Shown: in pieces, positions 16,727 through 25,301 of the stretch | Numbering within the stretch: position 1 is the stretch's first letter | How the letters are laid out: every line of letters begins with the position of its first letter | From: Desulfobacteraceae bacterium | GTDB taxonomy: Bacteria; Desulfobacterota; DSM-4660; Desulfatiglandales; Desulfatiglandaceae | Assembly: GCA_030613055.1 (NCBI GenBank) | Contig: JAUWMR010000005.1 | Span: forward strand, 1-64,000 | DNA: 64,000 nt | Direction of reading: 5' to 3' | Program-made: the position numbers and the translations under genes | The notes under the pieces: generated by a model | Told to the model about the DNA's origin: nothing | What the model saw: only the letters and a program-made list of their open reading frames with translations | Database searches by the model: none

Positions 16727-17506
16727 ATGACTTACTTTGCAGGCATCGATATCGGCTCACTCACCACCGAGGTTGTAATCCTGAAGGGGAACGACAGGAT
16801 GGTATCCAGCGCTATTGACCTGACCGGGACAGACTGCAATGAAGCCGTGGAACAGGCTCTCGGGCAGGCCCTGTCTCGGGCAGGGATTTCAAGGAGCCAA
16901 TTGAGTTTCATTGTGGCAACCGGATACGGGCGCATTACAATCCCGTTTGTGGATAAAAAAATTACTGAAATCTCGTGCCATGGCGTTGGGGCCCACCACC
17001 TTTTCCCCGACTCCGGAACCGTGATTGATATTGGCGGCCAGGACTCCAAGGTGATTAGAATCGATAAACAAGGCAAAGTCTTAGACTTTACCATGAATGA
17101 TAAGTGTGCAGCAGGAACGGGACGGTTTTTAGAGGTTATGGCAGGCGCATTCCGGCTCTCCCTTGAGGATTTTGGCGCACTTTCCCTGAAATCCAAGCGG
17201 GAGATTCCTATTTCAAGCGTATGTACCGTGTTCGCAGAGTCAGAGGTCATCTCGCTAATTGCCCAGAATCAGGCAAAAGAAGATATTATCAGGGGGCTTC
17301 ACAGGGCAGTTGTGAACCGCATATGGAGTATGGTTCAGATCGTGGGTGTCCATGGTGCCGTGACCATGACCGGGGGTGTGGCAAAAAACCTGGGGGTTGT
17401 GGCGCTTCTGGAAGAAAAGTTGGGGGGAAAAATCCATATTCACAGCGAGCCACAGATCGTGGGGGCCCTTGGTGCGGCACTTTTGGCAAAAAGGCTTTTT
17501 ATATAA
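16727..17506 (+). CDS. ASKHA-type activator ATPase (HgdC/BcrA/BcrD family)
   Basis: This 259-residue ATPase carries a [4Fe-4S] cluster at its dimer interface and drives electrons into the dehydratase/reductase pair upstream. The N-terminal phosphate-1 loop GIDIGSLTTE (about residues 6-15), the DIGGQDSKVI loop (about 102) and the adenosine motif TGGVAKNLG (about 217) are present. So is the conserved NDKCAAGTGRFLEV (about 125), with its cluster Cys, and a second Cys in SSVCTVFAESE (about 165). I chose the ATG at 16727, because the longer frame from 16685 runs into the upstream gene and adds unrelated residues. One activator suggests a homodimer, as in HgdC and HadI. Confidence 0.9.
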   Translation: MTYFAGIDIGSLTTEVVILKGNDRMVSSAIDLTGTDCNEAVEQALGQALSRAGISRSQLSFIVATGYGRITIPFVDKKITEISCHGVGAHHLFPDSGTVIDIGGQDSKVIRIDKQGKVLDFTMNDKCAAGTGRFLEVMAGAFRLSLEDFGALSLKSKREIPISSVCTVFAESEVISLIAQNQAKEDIIRGLHRAVVNRIWSMVQIVGVHGAVTMTGGVAKNLGVVALLEEKLGGKIHIHSEPQIVGALGAALLAKRLFI

Positions 17507-17585
17507 AAAAAGGGCACAGGGAATAGAAATGCGCCCTAAGGAAGAATAAGTTACGTGAAAGAATACGGTGACAGGCCAAAAACAG

Positions 17586-18401
17586 CTATTTCAGTTTCTT
17601 CCTGCCAAGCGCTGCGAGACCAAACAGGCCGGAGCCCAAAAGGAACATAGTGGCTGGCTCCGGGACAGGCACAGTGGGCTCGGAATAAAGCGTATCATTC
17701 GCGCATTTCGGTGTAAATCCAACATAAAAAGGTTCATTTCCCACGTAAACACCCTGACCGGGATTGAAAGAAAAATTCTCAAAATCAATAGTCCCGGACG
17801 ACTGACTTAAATCTCCTGTCCACGTAAGCGTTCCAATCGGATCAAGACCATCCGGTTTTTTAAACCATACCGGATGAGATTCCCTGATTGAGCCGGGTGA
17901 ATAGGCACCCCAATCGATTTCATTGTCATCAATGGTGCCGTCGCCATTGTCGGTATAGTAATAGTGGTCATCATGAATACCAAATTCATAATGGTAGATC
18001 AAACCCGTCACGTTAGTTGTTCCCTTTGCCCATTCATGCAGGTAAGGCTCATATCCGGCTTCAGATGTATAGTGTGTGAGAATATAGTCCCACTCCCCAT
18101 CTGCACCCACATCAATGAAGACATCACCCGGTTCTTTAATTAATATGTGGCCACCTTCTATCCAGGTCACATGAATATCTTTTACATATCCATTTTCAAC
18201 AGTACCATACCCGCCGTCAGCTGTAATATTCGGAACACCGATGACATCCTGTGTGTCATCACTCGTTCCATTTCCCCAGGTAGGCCAGTAGATTTCATTA
18301 TCACCAAAGTAAAACGGGGCCGCATCAACCCTGCCGATGATAACCAATAAGACCATGACACATAAAATTGCTCCTAAGATTCGCTTTTTTATCTTCTTCA
18401 C
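17586..18401 (-). CDS. PEP-CTERM exported protein
   Basis: This is a 271-residue secreted protein with a GTG start at 18401 and an N-terminal signal (KKRILGAILCVMVLLVIIG, cleaved near VDAAP). The mature part is acidic and aromatic-rich with no known enzyme motif. The C-terminus is a typical PEP-CTERM tail: PVPEPATMFLLGSGLFGLAA followed by LGRKKLK, the motif that exosortase recognises. It lies 28 bases downstream of the second PEP-CTERM gene and should share its riboswitch-controlled transcript. No exosortase gene is in the window. Confidence 0.85.
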   Translation of the reverse strand: MKKIKKRILGAILCVMVLLVIIGRVDAAPFYFGDNEIYWPTWGNGTSDDTQDVIGVPNITADGGYGTVENGYVKDIHVTWIEGGHILIKEPGDVFIDVGADGEWDYILTHYTSEAGYEPYLHEWAKGTTNVTGLIYHYEFGIHDDHYYYTDNGDGTIDDNEIDWGAYSPGSIRESHPVWFKKPDGLDPIGTLTWTGDLSQSSGTIDFENFSFNPGQGVYVGNEPFYVGFTPKCANDTLYSEPTVPVPEPATMFLLGSGLFGLAALGRKKLK

Positions 18402-18429
18402 TTAATTTATATCCCTCTTAAAGATTTAA

Positions 18430-19041
18430 CTATCGCCTGAACTTTTTCCTGCTTACTGCTGCAAGACCTATTAGCCCTGAACTTAAAAGTAAGACAGTGG
18501 CTGGTTCGGGGACAGGTTCCGCCGTAAAATCATCCATCAGCCAGTACTTGCCGTCTCCTGATGAAGTAATGATTAATTCATCAATGCCTAAAAAGTTAAT
18601 GTCGAACCATTGATAGGAGGGTGAAAGATTTAAGGTTATTGAGTCAACCAGGATCCCGTCATCATATCCTGTAAGGGCTATAAAATGAGAAGAAGACGGA
18701 TCAAGGTATTGATTTTCATTTCGAGACCAGGCGCTAAAAAACCCGCCAATAAAATTAAAGTCAGAGTCGGGATTTGAAATCGTCGCGTTTAATACGCCAT
18801 CCCCATTGTATACTGCGTTAGGAGATGATGGCGCGCCAGTCGTATTTCCATACGTGCTTGTATAGAACCAATCTGACATCACCTCAAATTCCTGCCATTC
18901 ATATCCACTATAGGACAATGGAAGATCTGCCCACCCCTGTGCGCCGGTATTAATGTCATCAAAATCTATAACAGAGGCCGTGGCCATACTGGCAAAGGAC
19001 AGTGTTAATACACAGACAACAATTGTTATCAATTTTTTCAT
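18430..19041 (-). CDS. PEP-CTERM exported protein under c-di-GMP riboswitch control
   Basis: This 203-residue secreted protein has a signal peptide (MKKLITIVVCVLTLSFASMA, cleaved near ATAS). The middle has a beta-rich, carbohydrate-binding-like feel (residues 24-170, with WLMDDFTAEPV at the end), then the sorting tail PVPEPATVLLLSSGLIGLAA and basic end SRKKFRR. The start is the ATG at 19041. A c-di-GMP-I riboswitch, an intrinsic terminator and a sigma70-like promoter lie directly upstream. Both PEP-CTERM genes here are therefore likely tied to the biofilm or attached lifestyle, consistent with exported matrix proteins. Confidence 0.87.
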   Translation of the reverse strand: MKKLITIVVCVLTLSFASMATASVIDFDDINTGAQGWADLPLSYSGYEWQEFEVMSDWFYTSTYGNTTGAPSSPNAVYNGDGVLNATISNPDSDFNFIGGFFSAWSRNENQYLDPSSSHFIALTGYDDGILVDSITLNLSPSYQWFDINFLGIDELIITSSGDGKYWLMDDFTAEPVPEPATVLLLSSGLIGLAAVSRKKFRR

Positions 19042-19076
19042 TTTACTCTTTCTTTGTTTTTTCTTCTAATGGCAAT

Positions 19077-19112
19077 AAAAAAGCCGGGCTACACTTTCCA
19101 AGGCAACCCGGC
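19077..19112 (-). terminator. intrinsic terminator of the c-di-GMP riboswitch
   Basis: Read on the minus strand, GCCGGGTT and AGCCCGGC can pair across a 13-base loop and are followed by TTTTTT. The left arm lies within the 3' half of the riboswitch aptamer, so aptamer folding and terminator folding compete. It sits 36 bases before the PEP-CTERM start codon. Confidence 0.75.
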
Positions 19113-19180
19113 CATCTCTTGTTTTAAGATCCGTGGCTTTCCGTCCCCACTTTACAGAGGGTTTGGCTTTATCATTGTTC
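19100..19180 (-). promoter_or_regulatory. cyclic-di-GMP-I (GEMM) riboswitch upstream of PEP-CTERM genes
   Basis: On the minus strand the class-I core is visible: AAAGCCAAACC, the first hairpin closing into GTGGGGACGGAAAGCC, a second hairpin (ATCTT/AAGAGAT), and the closing GGCCGGGTTGCC. The receptor spacing fits GEMM-I. It lies between a sigma70-like promoter and an intrinsic terminator. Whether c-di-GMP turns the gene on or off cannot be decided by eye. Confidence 0.85.
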
Positions 19181-19198
19181 TGGTAACAGCAATGTTGT

Positions 19199-19226
19199 AA
19201 TATAGCAAAATATATACCAATTTCAA
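19199..19226 (-). promoter_or_regulatory. sigma70-like promoter for the riboswitch transcript
   Basis: On the minus strand TTGAAA (19221-19226) is separated by 16 bases from TATATT (19199-19204). Transcription would start near 19192, just before the aptamer at 19180. Confidence 0.5.
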
Positions 19227-19433
19227 GGGCATCCAATCATAAAAAAGTGCGATTGCTGCAATTAACAAAAATATCAATTGTTTATAGCGAACAGTTTTTT
19301 TATTTTTTCATAAAAGCATCTTGTTCAAGAAGGTAATTTGAAGGGGGAATGCAACTTGGCTTTCAATTATGTAATTACAATTACACGGTTTCGTCCTATT
19401 AGGGAATTCAGGAGGGTTCTATAAAAGAAAGAT

Positions 19434-20315
19434 TTATCTTATCATCGCAACTGTCCCGAACCGCCCTGTTGTTCCTTCGGCCCTGTAGGAATAAAAAAGG
19501 TCGGTCCTGCACCGGGTGCAGATCCTGGAAAGCTCGATGTTTTCTTCCAAAACCCCCGCTTTAAGAAGCTGCCAGCAGGAAACGGCCCACAGGTTAAAAT
19601 AGTTTTCCCTGACCATGAATGTCATAAAATCCCTTGGAAATATATCCTTGTGAGAAACAAACTCGGCGCAACAGGGGCCTAAGGAGGGACCAATTGCCAC
19701 AATCAGATCAGACGCCCTGCAACCGAAGTCCTTCTTCATCCGGGTTACGACCCCGCCCAGGATATTGTTTACATTTCCCCGCCAGCCGCAATGGACATTA
19801 GCAAGCACGCACCTTTCTGGATCAAAGATAATCACCCCCTGGCAGTCCGCCTGTTTCACCATGAGGGCGATTCCGGGTATGTTCGTGATCATGGCATCGC
19901 CCGATGGAACCTCATATGGCAAACCATTATGGTCCTGTCCAAACACTAATATGGCGTTTCCGTGTGCCTGGTTCATGAACATCAAATGTTCAGACCCAAT
20001 GGTCTTTTTGATCTTATCGAGATTTACTGTCACATTGTCCGGTGTATCGCCAACCATATAGGCCGTATTGAGACTGTCATATGGTGGACTGCTCAAGCCG
20101 CCCACACGGGTAAATACCCCGTGCACAAGCCTTTTATTGCTTAAGAGTTGAGGGAACCGGAAATAGGTAAGAGTCTTCTGGACCCACGAAAGGCCGGATG
20201 GATAGGATACATGGGTACATGAAAGCAAGGAATTAGATGAAAAAGATGGTTTTTTTGATTTTTTTTGAAGTCCTTGGTCGCGCATCTCTATTTGAACCGT
20301 GACCGAGAAGTCCAT
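19434..20315 (-). CDS. pgeF: peptidoglycan editing factor PgeF / purine nucleoside phosphorylase (YfiH/LACC1 family)
   Basis: This family of Cu/Zn-type enzymes phosphorolyses or deaminates purine nucleosides and removes misplaced L-Ser from muropeptide precursors. The 293-residue protein has the family metal ligands in AMVKQADCQGVIIFDP-like order: QADCQ (about 158), NVHCGWRGN (about 175) and GPSLGPCC (about 212). The N-terminal 40 residues before the conserved HGVFTRVGGLS look extra, and there is no ribosome-binding site at 20315, so a later start such as the ATG at 20285 is possible. It lies downstream of SRP RNA on the same strand. Confidence 0.88.
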   Translation of the reverse strand: MDFSVTVQIEMRDQGLQKKSKKPSFSSNSLLSCTHVSYPSGLSWVQKTLTYFRFPQLLSNKRLVHGVFTRVGGLSSPPYDSLNTAYMVGDTPDNVTVNLDKIKKTIGSEHLMFMNQAHGNAILVFGQDHNGLPYEVPSGDAMITNIPGIALMVKQADCQGVIIFDPERCVLANVHCGWRGNVNNILGGVVTRMKKDFGCRASDLIVAIGPSLGPCCAEFVSHKDIFPRDFMTFMVRENYFNLWAVSCWQLLKAGVLEENIELSRICTRCRTDLFYSYRAEGTTGRFGTVAMIR

Positions 20316-20339
20316 GCTGCCCGGAGTAAAAAGATAGAT

Positions 20340-20550
20340 CCCATCACGACACAGGCCTTCTCACTTACCGCTGCTTCCTTCCGGACCTGACGGGGTTCGT
20401 AAGCGCCTGTCACGTGAGGTCCATCTCTTCTCCAAAAGCAGCAGGAGGGCAACTCGTATCAAGGAACGCCTAAAGACATTCAACCCCGCATAAGCGGATT
20501 TCGGGTTACAGGGCACCGCTAACTCCCCGTCTAGCACGACCAAGGCCTAA
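20340..20550 (-). ncRNA. ffs: signal recognition particle RNA
   Basis: On the minus strand the conserved SRP Alu-to-S path is present. It starts GGTCGTGCTAGACGGGG, continues AGCGGTGCCCTGTAACCCG and reaches the helix-8 region CCCCGTCAGGTCC, with the GGAAGGAAGCAGC loop that binds Ffh. GGCCTT near the 5' end can pair with AAGGCC near the 3' end. Length near 200 bases fits the longer bacterial SRP RNA seen in Desulfobacterota. The exact ends are estimated. The gene lies between the HU/IHF gene and pgeF on the same strand. Confidence 0.9.
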
Positions 20551-20558
20551 AAGATCTC

Positions 20559-20837
20559 CTAATCAACATCCACCCTCTCTTTGAGTTCCTTGCCTACCTT
20601 GAAGAAGGGGAGTTTTTTAGGCGCAACCTCAATGACCTCTCCGGTCTTGGGGTTTCTACCCTTATAACCGTCATATGTTTTGACTTTAAAGCTGCCGAGC
20701 CCCCTGACCTCCACTCTTTCGCCCCTGATGAGGGCCTTTTCCAAGTCCCCGAAAACAGTGTTGACCACATCTTCGGCCTTTTTTATGGCCAAATTCTCTT
20801 CCTTGGCGAGGGCTTCTATCAATTGAGATTTGTTCAT
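20559..20837 (-). CDS. HU/IHF-family DNA-binding protein
   Basis: This 92-residue nucleoid protein bends DNA as a dimer. MNKSQLIEALA opens the helical base. GLGSFKVKTYDGYKGRNPKT (about 46-65) holds the start of the DNA-binding arm with the family RNPKTG signature, and KKLPFFKVGKELKE closes the fold. The arm sequence (GEVIEVAPKK) resembles IHF as much as HU, so I leave the subunit open. It lies directly upstream of SRP RNA. Confidence 0.92.
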   Translation of the reverse strand: MNKSQLIEALAKEENLAIKKAEDVVNTVFGDLEKALIRGERVEVRGLGSFKVKTYDGYKGRNPKTGEVIEVAPKKLPFFKVGKELKERVDVD

Positions 20838-21109
20838 GGCTCTCCTCTCTTTACTTTAGGTAGGTATTAAAAGCGGATACATGGGCTGGTTGCTAAAAAT
20901 AGTGTATCAATCTCAGCAAGTCAAGACTAAATCTATGAAAAAATTATTATTAAATTAATACGACTGTCATCTTCCGTCAGGTATTTACTTTTTTTCGAGC
21001 CTGCGCTATAAGCCAGAAGGCTTTTAAAGGCTCTTAAAAAAATCAGGCCAATTGATAGATCAATAAACCAGATCATTCTATTTTCTTGTGGCCCAAAGGA
21101 GTATTTTCT

Positions 21110-22204
21110 ATGAAAAATCTGACCCGGGATGGGGTGGAAAAACTAATACCTTACCCCCCTGGAAAACCTATTGAAGAACTTGAAAGGGAATTGGGCATCA
21201 GAGGCACCATTAAACTGGCTTCCAATGAAAACCCCCTGGGTCCATCTCCCCTGGCCGTCCGGGCCATCATGGACAAAGTGAACACGCTTCACCGCTATCC
21301 CGATGGGAGCGGCTACTACCTCAAGGAAAAGCTCAATGAATTATACGGAGTGCCGCTTGACCAGATCATCATTGGTAACGGCTCAAATGAGTTGATCGAG
21401 TTAATCGTTAGAACATTTCTATCTCCTGGAGAGCATGTTGTCCAGGCTTTCCCGGGCTATCTTATGTACGAAAAAATTGTTACCGGCGCCGGTGGCCAGA
21501 TGACATTCGTCTCACTTTCAAACCTCAAAATCGATCTAAAAAAAATTGGCAAATCAATTACTAATAAGACGAAAATCGTAATTATCTGCAATCCGAATAA
21601 TCCAACCGGTTTAGCACTCTCAAAAGAAGAGATGCGGGGGTTTTTGAAGGATCTTCCGAAAGATGTGATTGTGACAATTGACGAGGCATACATAGAATTT
21701 GTATCAGATGATAAAGTAGCCAATGGCCTTGAATTGCTAAAAGACCATCCCCTTTTAATCGTTCTCAGGACTTTCTCAAAACTGTACGGCCTTGCGGGGC
21801 TGAGGATCGGATATGGCTTTGCTACCAAACAAGTCGTTGACTATATGAATCGGGTGAGGCAACCCTTCAACGTCAACAGCCTGGCCCAGGTAGCTGCTAC
21901 CGCTGCCCTTGACGACACGGGATTTGTTTCACAAACGAAAAAATTGGTAAGAGACGGCCTCGGATTCCTGTATAAAAAAATCGATGAAATAGGCCTCGAA
22001 TATATCCCCACCCAGACCAATTTTTTCCTGATTAAGGTGCCTGGCGGCTCTAAAAAGGTCTATGAGGGGATGTTAAGGCAAGGAGTTATCATTCGTTCCA
22101 TGGAAAGTTACGGCCTTCCCGATTATATCCGGATCAACGTTGGATTGCAGGAAGAAAATGAGAGGTTTGTGAAAACCCTGAAGAAGGTCCTGGGGCATGA
22201 ATAA
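21110..22204 (+). CDS. hisC: histidinol-phosphate aminotransferase
   Basis: A PLP enzyme of fold type I, it transfers an amino group from glutamate to imidazole-acetol phosphate in histidine synthesis and often also serves aromatic amino acids. The 364-residue protein shows LASNENPLGPSP (about 33-45), GNGSNELIEL, ICNPNNPTGLALS (about 163), the DEAYIEF Asp (about 193) and the PLP lysine in TFSKLYGLAGLRIGY (about 222). I chose the ATG at 21110 because AAAGGAG lies 9 bases before it; the longer TTG start at 21086 has no such site. Its last 8 bases overlap cmk. Confidence 0.95.
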   Translation: MKNLTRDGVEKLIPYPPGKPIEELERELGIRGTIKLASNENPLGPSPLAVRAIMDKVNTLHRYPDGSGYYLKEKLNELYGVPLDQIIIGNGSNELIELIVRTFLSPGEHVVQAFPGYLMYEKIVTGAGGQMTFVSLSNLKIDLKKIGKSITNKTKIVIICNPNNPTGLALSKEEMRGFLKDLPKDVIVTIDEAYIEFVSDDKVANGLELLKDHPLLIVLRTFSKLYGLAGLRIGYGFATKQVVDYMNRVRQPFNVNSLAQVAATAALDDTGFVSQTKKLVRDGLGFLYKKIDEIGLEYIPTQTNFFLIKVPGGSKKVYEGMLRQGVIIRSMESYGLPDYIRINVGLQEENERFVKTLKKVLGHE

Positions 22205-22865
22205 CGTTATAACCATAGACGGGCCGTCAGGATCCGGAAAAAGCACCATCAGCCGTCTCCTGGCAGAGAAGATCGGCTTTCTTTATCTCGATACAGGGGC
22301 TATGTACAGGGCTGTGGCCCTGGCAGCAAGCAGAAAGGGAGTCGACTTAACTGATGGCAAAAGATTAGGAGAATTGTGCAGGTCTCTCGACCTCCATTTC
22401 GACATAGACGAAAGCCCTGCAAGACTGTTCTTAGGCAAAGAAGACATCTCCGAGGCCATCAGGAGTCCTGATATGGATATGCTTTCATCTAAGGTTTCCG
22501 CGGTCCCGGAAGTAAGGGAAGCTATGACAGGACTTCAACGCAAAATGGCAGAAGGTGTCAAGCTTGTGGCCGAAGGCAGGGATATGGGTACCGTAGTCTT
22601 TTCTGACGCTAAAAATAAATTTTTCATTACGGCCTCCGCTGAAATCAGGTCAAAGAGAAGATATGATGAGAGAATGAGTAGGGGAGAATCCGTCTCTCTG
22701 GAGGGCGTTACGGCAAAACTGTGTAAGAGGGACCATCAGGACCAGACAAGATCGCTTGCACCTCTTAAGCCAGCTCAGGATGCCAAAGTTATTGATTCAA
22801 CAAGGTTAACGCTGGACGAGGTCGTTAATAAAATACTCGATCATCTTAATCTTGAAAGTGTCTGA
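22197..22865 (+). CDS. cmk: cytidylate kinase
   Basis: This enzyme phosphorylates CMP and dCMP with ATP. The 222-residue protein opens with the P-loop TIDGPSGSGKSTISR (about 6-20). It has the CMP-contacting LDTGAMYRAVALAA (about 33) and VAEGRDMGTVVF (about 121), and the lid RSKRRYDERM. The start overlaps hisC by 8 bases, so the two are translationally coupled. rpsA follows after 158 bases, the usual cmk-rpsA order in bacteria. Confidence 0.96.
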   Translation: MNNVITIDGPSGSGKSTISRLLAEKIGFLYLDTGAMYRAVALAASRKGVDLTDGKRLGELCRSLDLHFDIDESPARLFLGKEDISEAIRSPDMDMLSSKVSAVPEVREAMTGLQRKMAEGVKLVAEGRDMGTVVFSDAKNKFFITASAEIRSKRRYDERMSRGESVSLEGVTAKLCKRDHQDQTRSLAPLKPAQDAKVIDSTRLTLDEVVNKILDHLNLESV

Positions 22866-23023
22866 AGGAAAAAACGACAGCCATAGATTAACAGATTGGA
22901 GACTGGATTACACTGGATGATAGATATAATAAATAAATTGTTGAAATAAGGCTTGATGTTTGATATTATTAAAAGATTTGAATAATAACTAACTGCAAAA
23001 AATCGGAGGGGGTATTCAGGTTA

Positions 23024-25030
23024 ATGGAAAAAGAAACAAACAGCATAACCCAAGATGAGCATCTTGAAACAGAAAGCATGGACACGGAACTCGAGGATAA
23101 CCACAGCGCAAGCGATAAAGAGCTGACAGTAGAAATTGATGACAACGGAGATGAAATTCAGGAGACTGACAACTTCATGGAATTATATGAAGAAAGCCTG
23201 AAAAGCATCCAGGAAGGGGAAGTTGTCAAGGGAGAAATCGTTCAAATAGACAAAGAATATATCCTGGTTGATATTGGATACAAATCAGAAGGCCAAATTC
23301 CTATCCGTGAGTTTTTAGATCCAGAAGGTAATCTGACTGCAAAGGTCGGAGAAAAAGTTGACGTCCTATTGGAGCGAAGGGAGGATGAAGAAGGCACCAT
23401 CAGGCTTTCCAAGGAAAAGGCAGCCAAGATCAAAATATGGGACGAGATTAAAGAAATTTATGAGAACAACGGAACGATTAAAGGGGAAATCCTGTCACGG
23501 GTCAAGGGCGGACTTTCTGTCGACATTGGCCTTCAGGCCTTCTTGCCGGGATCACAGGTCGATTTAAGGCCCATAAGGGACATGGACAGCCTTGTAGGCA
23601 CGGAACATGAGTTCAAGATCGTAAAGTATAACAAAAGGCGGGGCAATATTGTTTTGTCACGCAGGGCAATCCTTGAAGCGGAAAGATTAACCGTTAGAGA
23701 AGACACCCTTAAGCTCCTTGAAGAGGGAGCCGTAATTGAGGGAACAGTTAAGAATATTACGGACTACGGCCTGTTTATAGATTTAGGTGGTATTGACGGT
23801 CTCGTCCATATTACGGATATGTCCTGGGGCAGGGTTGGACACCCGTCGGAAATGCACCAAATTGGAGACAGCGTAAAAGTCAAAGTTTTAAGTTTCGATA
23901 AAGAAAGGGAAAGGGTATCCTTAGGCATTAAGCAGTTAGCATCTGACCCATGGAGCAATGCCGAAGAAAAGTACCCCCTTGGAATGAGAATCAAGGGCCG
24001 TATTGTAAGCCTTACTGACTATGGTGCATTTGTGGAGGTGGAGCAGGGCGTTGAAGGATTGATTCACGTGTCTGAAATGTCCTGGACCAGAAAGATCAGG
24101 CATCCCTCGCAGGTTTTGAGTGTCGGTGATATCGTGGATACTGTAGTCCTGAATATCGATGCAGATAAGAAGCGAATTTCCTTGGGTATGAAACAGGTTG
24201 AACCGAACCCCTGGGACGTCATTGAAGAAAAATATCCCGTTGGAACGACCATTGAAGGGAAGATAAAGAATATCACTGACTTCGGTGTCTTTATTGGTAT
24301 TGATGAAGGCATAGACGGCCTTGTCCACATCTCTGATATTTCCTGGACCAGAAGGATAAAACATCCTTCTGAAATATATAAAAAAGGTCAGGAAGTGCAG
24401 GCAATTGTGCTTAAAATTGAAAAAGAAAATGAGCGTTTTTCTTTGGGAATAAAACAATTGGTCCCTGATCCGTGGGATGAAATTCCTGAAAAATACAAAC
24501 CGGGTACGCGAGTGACAGGTACGGTCACAAATGTGACCGAGTTCGGTCTCTTTCTTGAGCTTGAAGAGGGCATTGAAGGTCTCGTCCATGTCTCAGAGAT
24601 ATCCAAAGATAGACATGGAAACCCCCTTTCCCGATTTCAGGTCGACGATGTGATCCAGGCCAAGGTCCTTAATGTCTCGCGCCAGGACAAAAAAATCGGT
24701 CTTTCCATCCGGAAACTGGAAGAAAGTAAAGAAAAGGATATATACCGGAGTTACCTGAATGGTCATCAGGAGGCTACATCCAACTTAGGAGATCTCTTAA
24801 GAGAAGAGATGCTTAATCTTAAGGAAGGAACACTTGCAGAGAAACCGGAATCCGAAGAGACCGAAACAGCAGAATCAGAAACCAGTATCCAGGAGGAAGC
24901 GGCCGACAGCACTCTTGAAGAACCTTTATCCGAAAACAGTGAAACCGACGAATCAGAATCGGATATTCAGAATGAAATTGCCGGTAATTCTTCCGATGAA
25001 CCTCCGCCAGAGAACTCTGGATCAGCTTGA
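23024..25030 (+). CDS. rpsA: 30S ribosomal protein S1, with long acidic extensions
   Basis: S1 binds mRNA upstream of start codons and helps ribosomes load. Six S1 OB-fold repeats are visible, starting near residues 65, 150, 236, 322, 409 and 496, each with the G-x-I-V/K-x-I-T-D-(Y/F)-G-x-F pattern and, in repeats 3-6, LVHISDMSW-like cores. The protein has 668 residues, against about 557 in E. coli. The extra length is a strongly acidic N-terminus (residues 1-60, TELEDNHSASD) and an acidic, imperfectly repeated C-terminal tail (580-668: SEETETAESE then TDESESD). The ATG follows CGGAGGGGG. cmk lies upstream and sppA downstream. Confidence 0.95.
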   Translation: MEKETNSITQDEHLETESMDTELEDNHSASDKELTVEIDDNGDEIQETDNFMELYEESLKSIQEGEVVKGEIVQIDKEYILVDIGYKSEGQIPIREFLDPEGNLTAKVGEKVDVLLERREDEEGTIRLSKEKAAKIKIWDEIKEIYENNGTIKGEILSRVKGGLSVDIGLQAFLPGSQVDLRPIRDMDSLVGTEHEFKIVKYNKRRGNIVLSRRAILEAERLTVREDTLKLLEEGAVIEGTVKNITDYGLFIDLGGIDGLVHITDMSWGRVGHPSEMHQIGDSVKVKVLSFDKERERVSLGIKQLASDPWSNAEEKYPLGMRIKGRIVSLTDYGAFVEVEQGVEGLIHVSEMSWTRKIRHPSQVLSVGDIVDTVVLNIDADKKRISLGMKQVEPNPWDVIEEKYPVGTTIEGKIKNITDFGVFIGIDEGIDGLVHISDISWTRRIKHPSEIYKKGQEVQAIVLKIEKENERFSLGIKQLVPDPWDEIPEKYKPGTRVTGTVTNVTEFGLFLELEEGIEGLVHVSEISKDRHGNPLSRFQVDDVIQAKVLNVSRQDKKIGLSIRKLEESKEKDIYRSYLNGHQEATSNLGDLLREEMLNLKEGTLAEKPESEETETAESETSIQEEAADSTLEEPLSENSETDESESDIQNEIAGNSSDEPPPENSGSA

Positions 25031-25131
25031 TGCACGGCAATTGCAAGTATCCCCTGACCACTTGACTCCGGTTTCCCGCTTTCACCTTTGTATAGTATAT
25101 AAGAAAATGTTTTTTGGGTAGATTACTATTT

Positions 25132-25242
25132 GACAGTCTCGTAAAAAGTCCAATTTACCGTCACTCCCGCGAAGCCTGCCCGCACTTGATGCGGGGCGGG
25201 AATGACAAAAAAAGACAGATAAAGACTTTTTATGAGTTCATC
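25132..25242. repeat. dispersed palindromic repeat, copy 1
   Basis: This 111-base copy has inverted ends: CTCGTAAAAAGTC at the left and GACTTTTTATGAG at the right. The core has TCACTCCCGCGAAG and the hairpin CCCGCACTTGATGCGGGGCG. The same element recurs at 63824-63975, and part of a third copy starts at the window end. No open frame lies inside, so it is a non-coding, MITE-like repeat. Confidence 0.75.
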
Positions 25243-25301
25243 CTTTTTAATTATACCAAAATAAATAACCCCAAAATAATTTTCTTAAAAGCTATAAAAG
25301 C

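Noticed and set aside
16732-17250. 172-codon minus-strand frame inside the activator ATPase gene
   Set aside because: Antisense to the ASKHA protein with all nucleotide motifs present.
23936-24589. 217-codon minus-strand frame inside rpsA
   Set aside because: It arises from the repeated S1 domains read in reverse; rpsA is certain.
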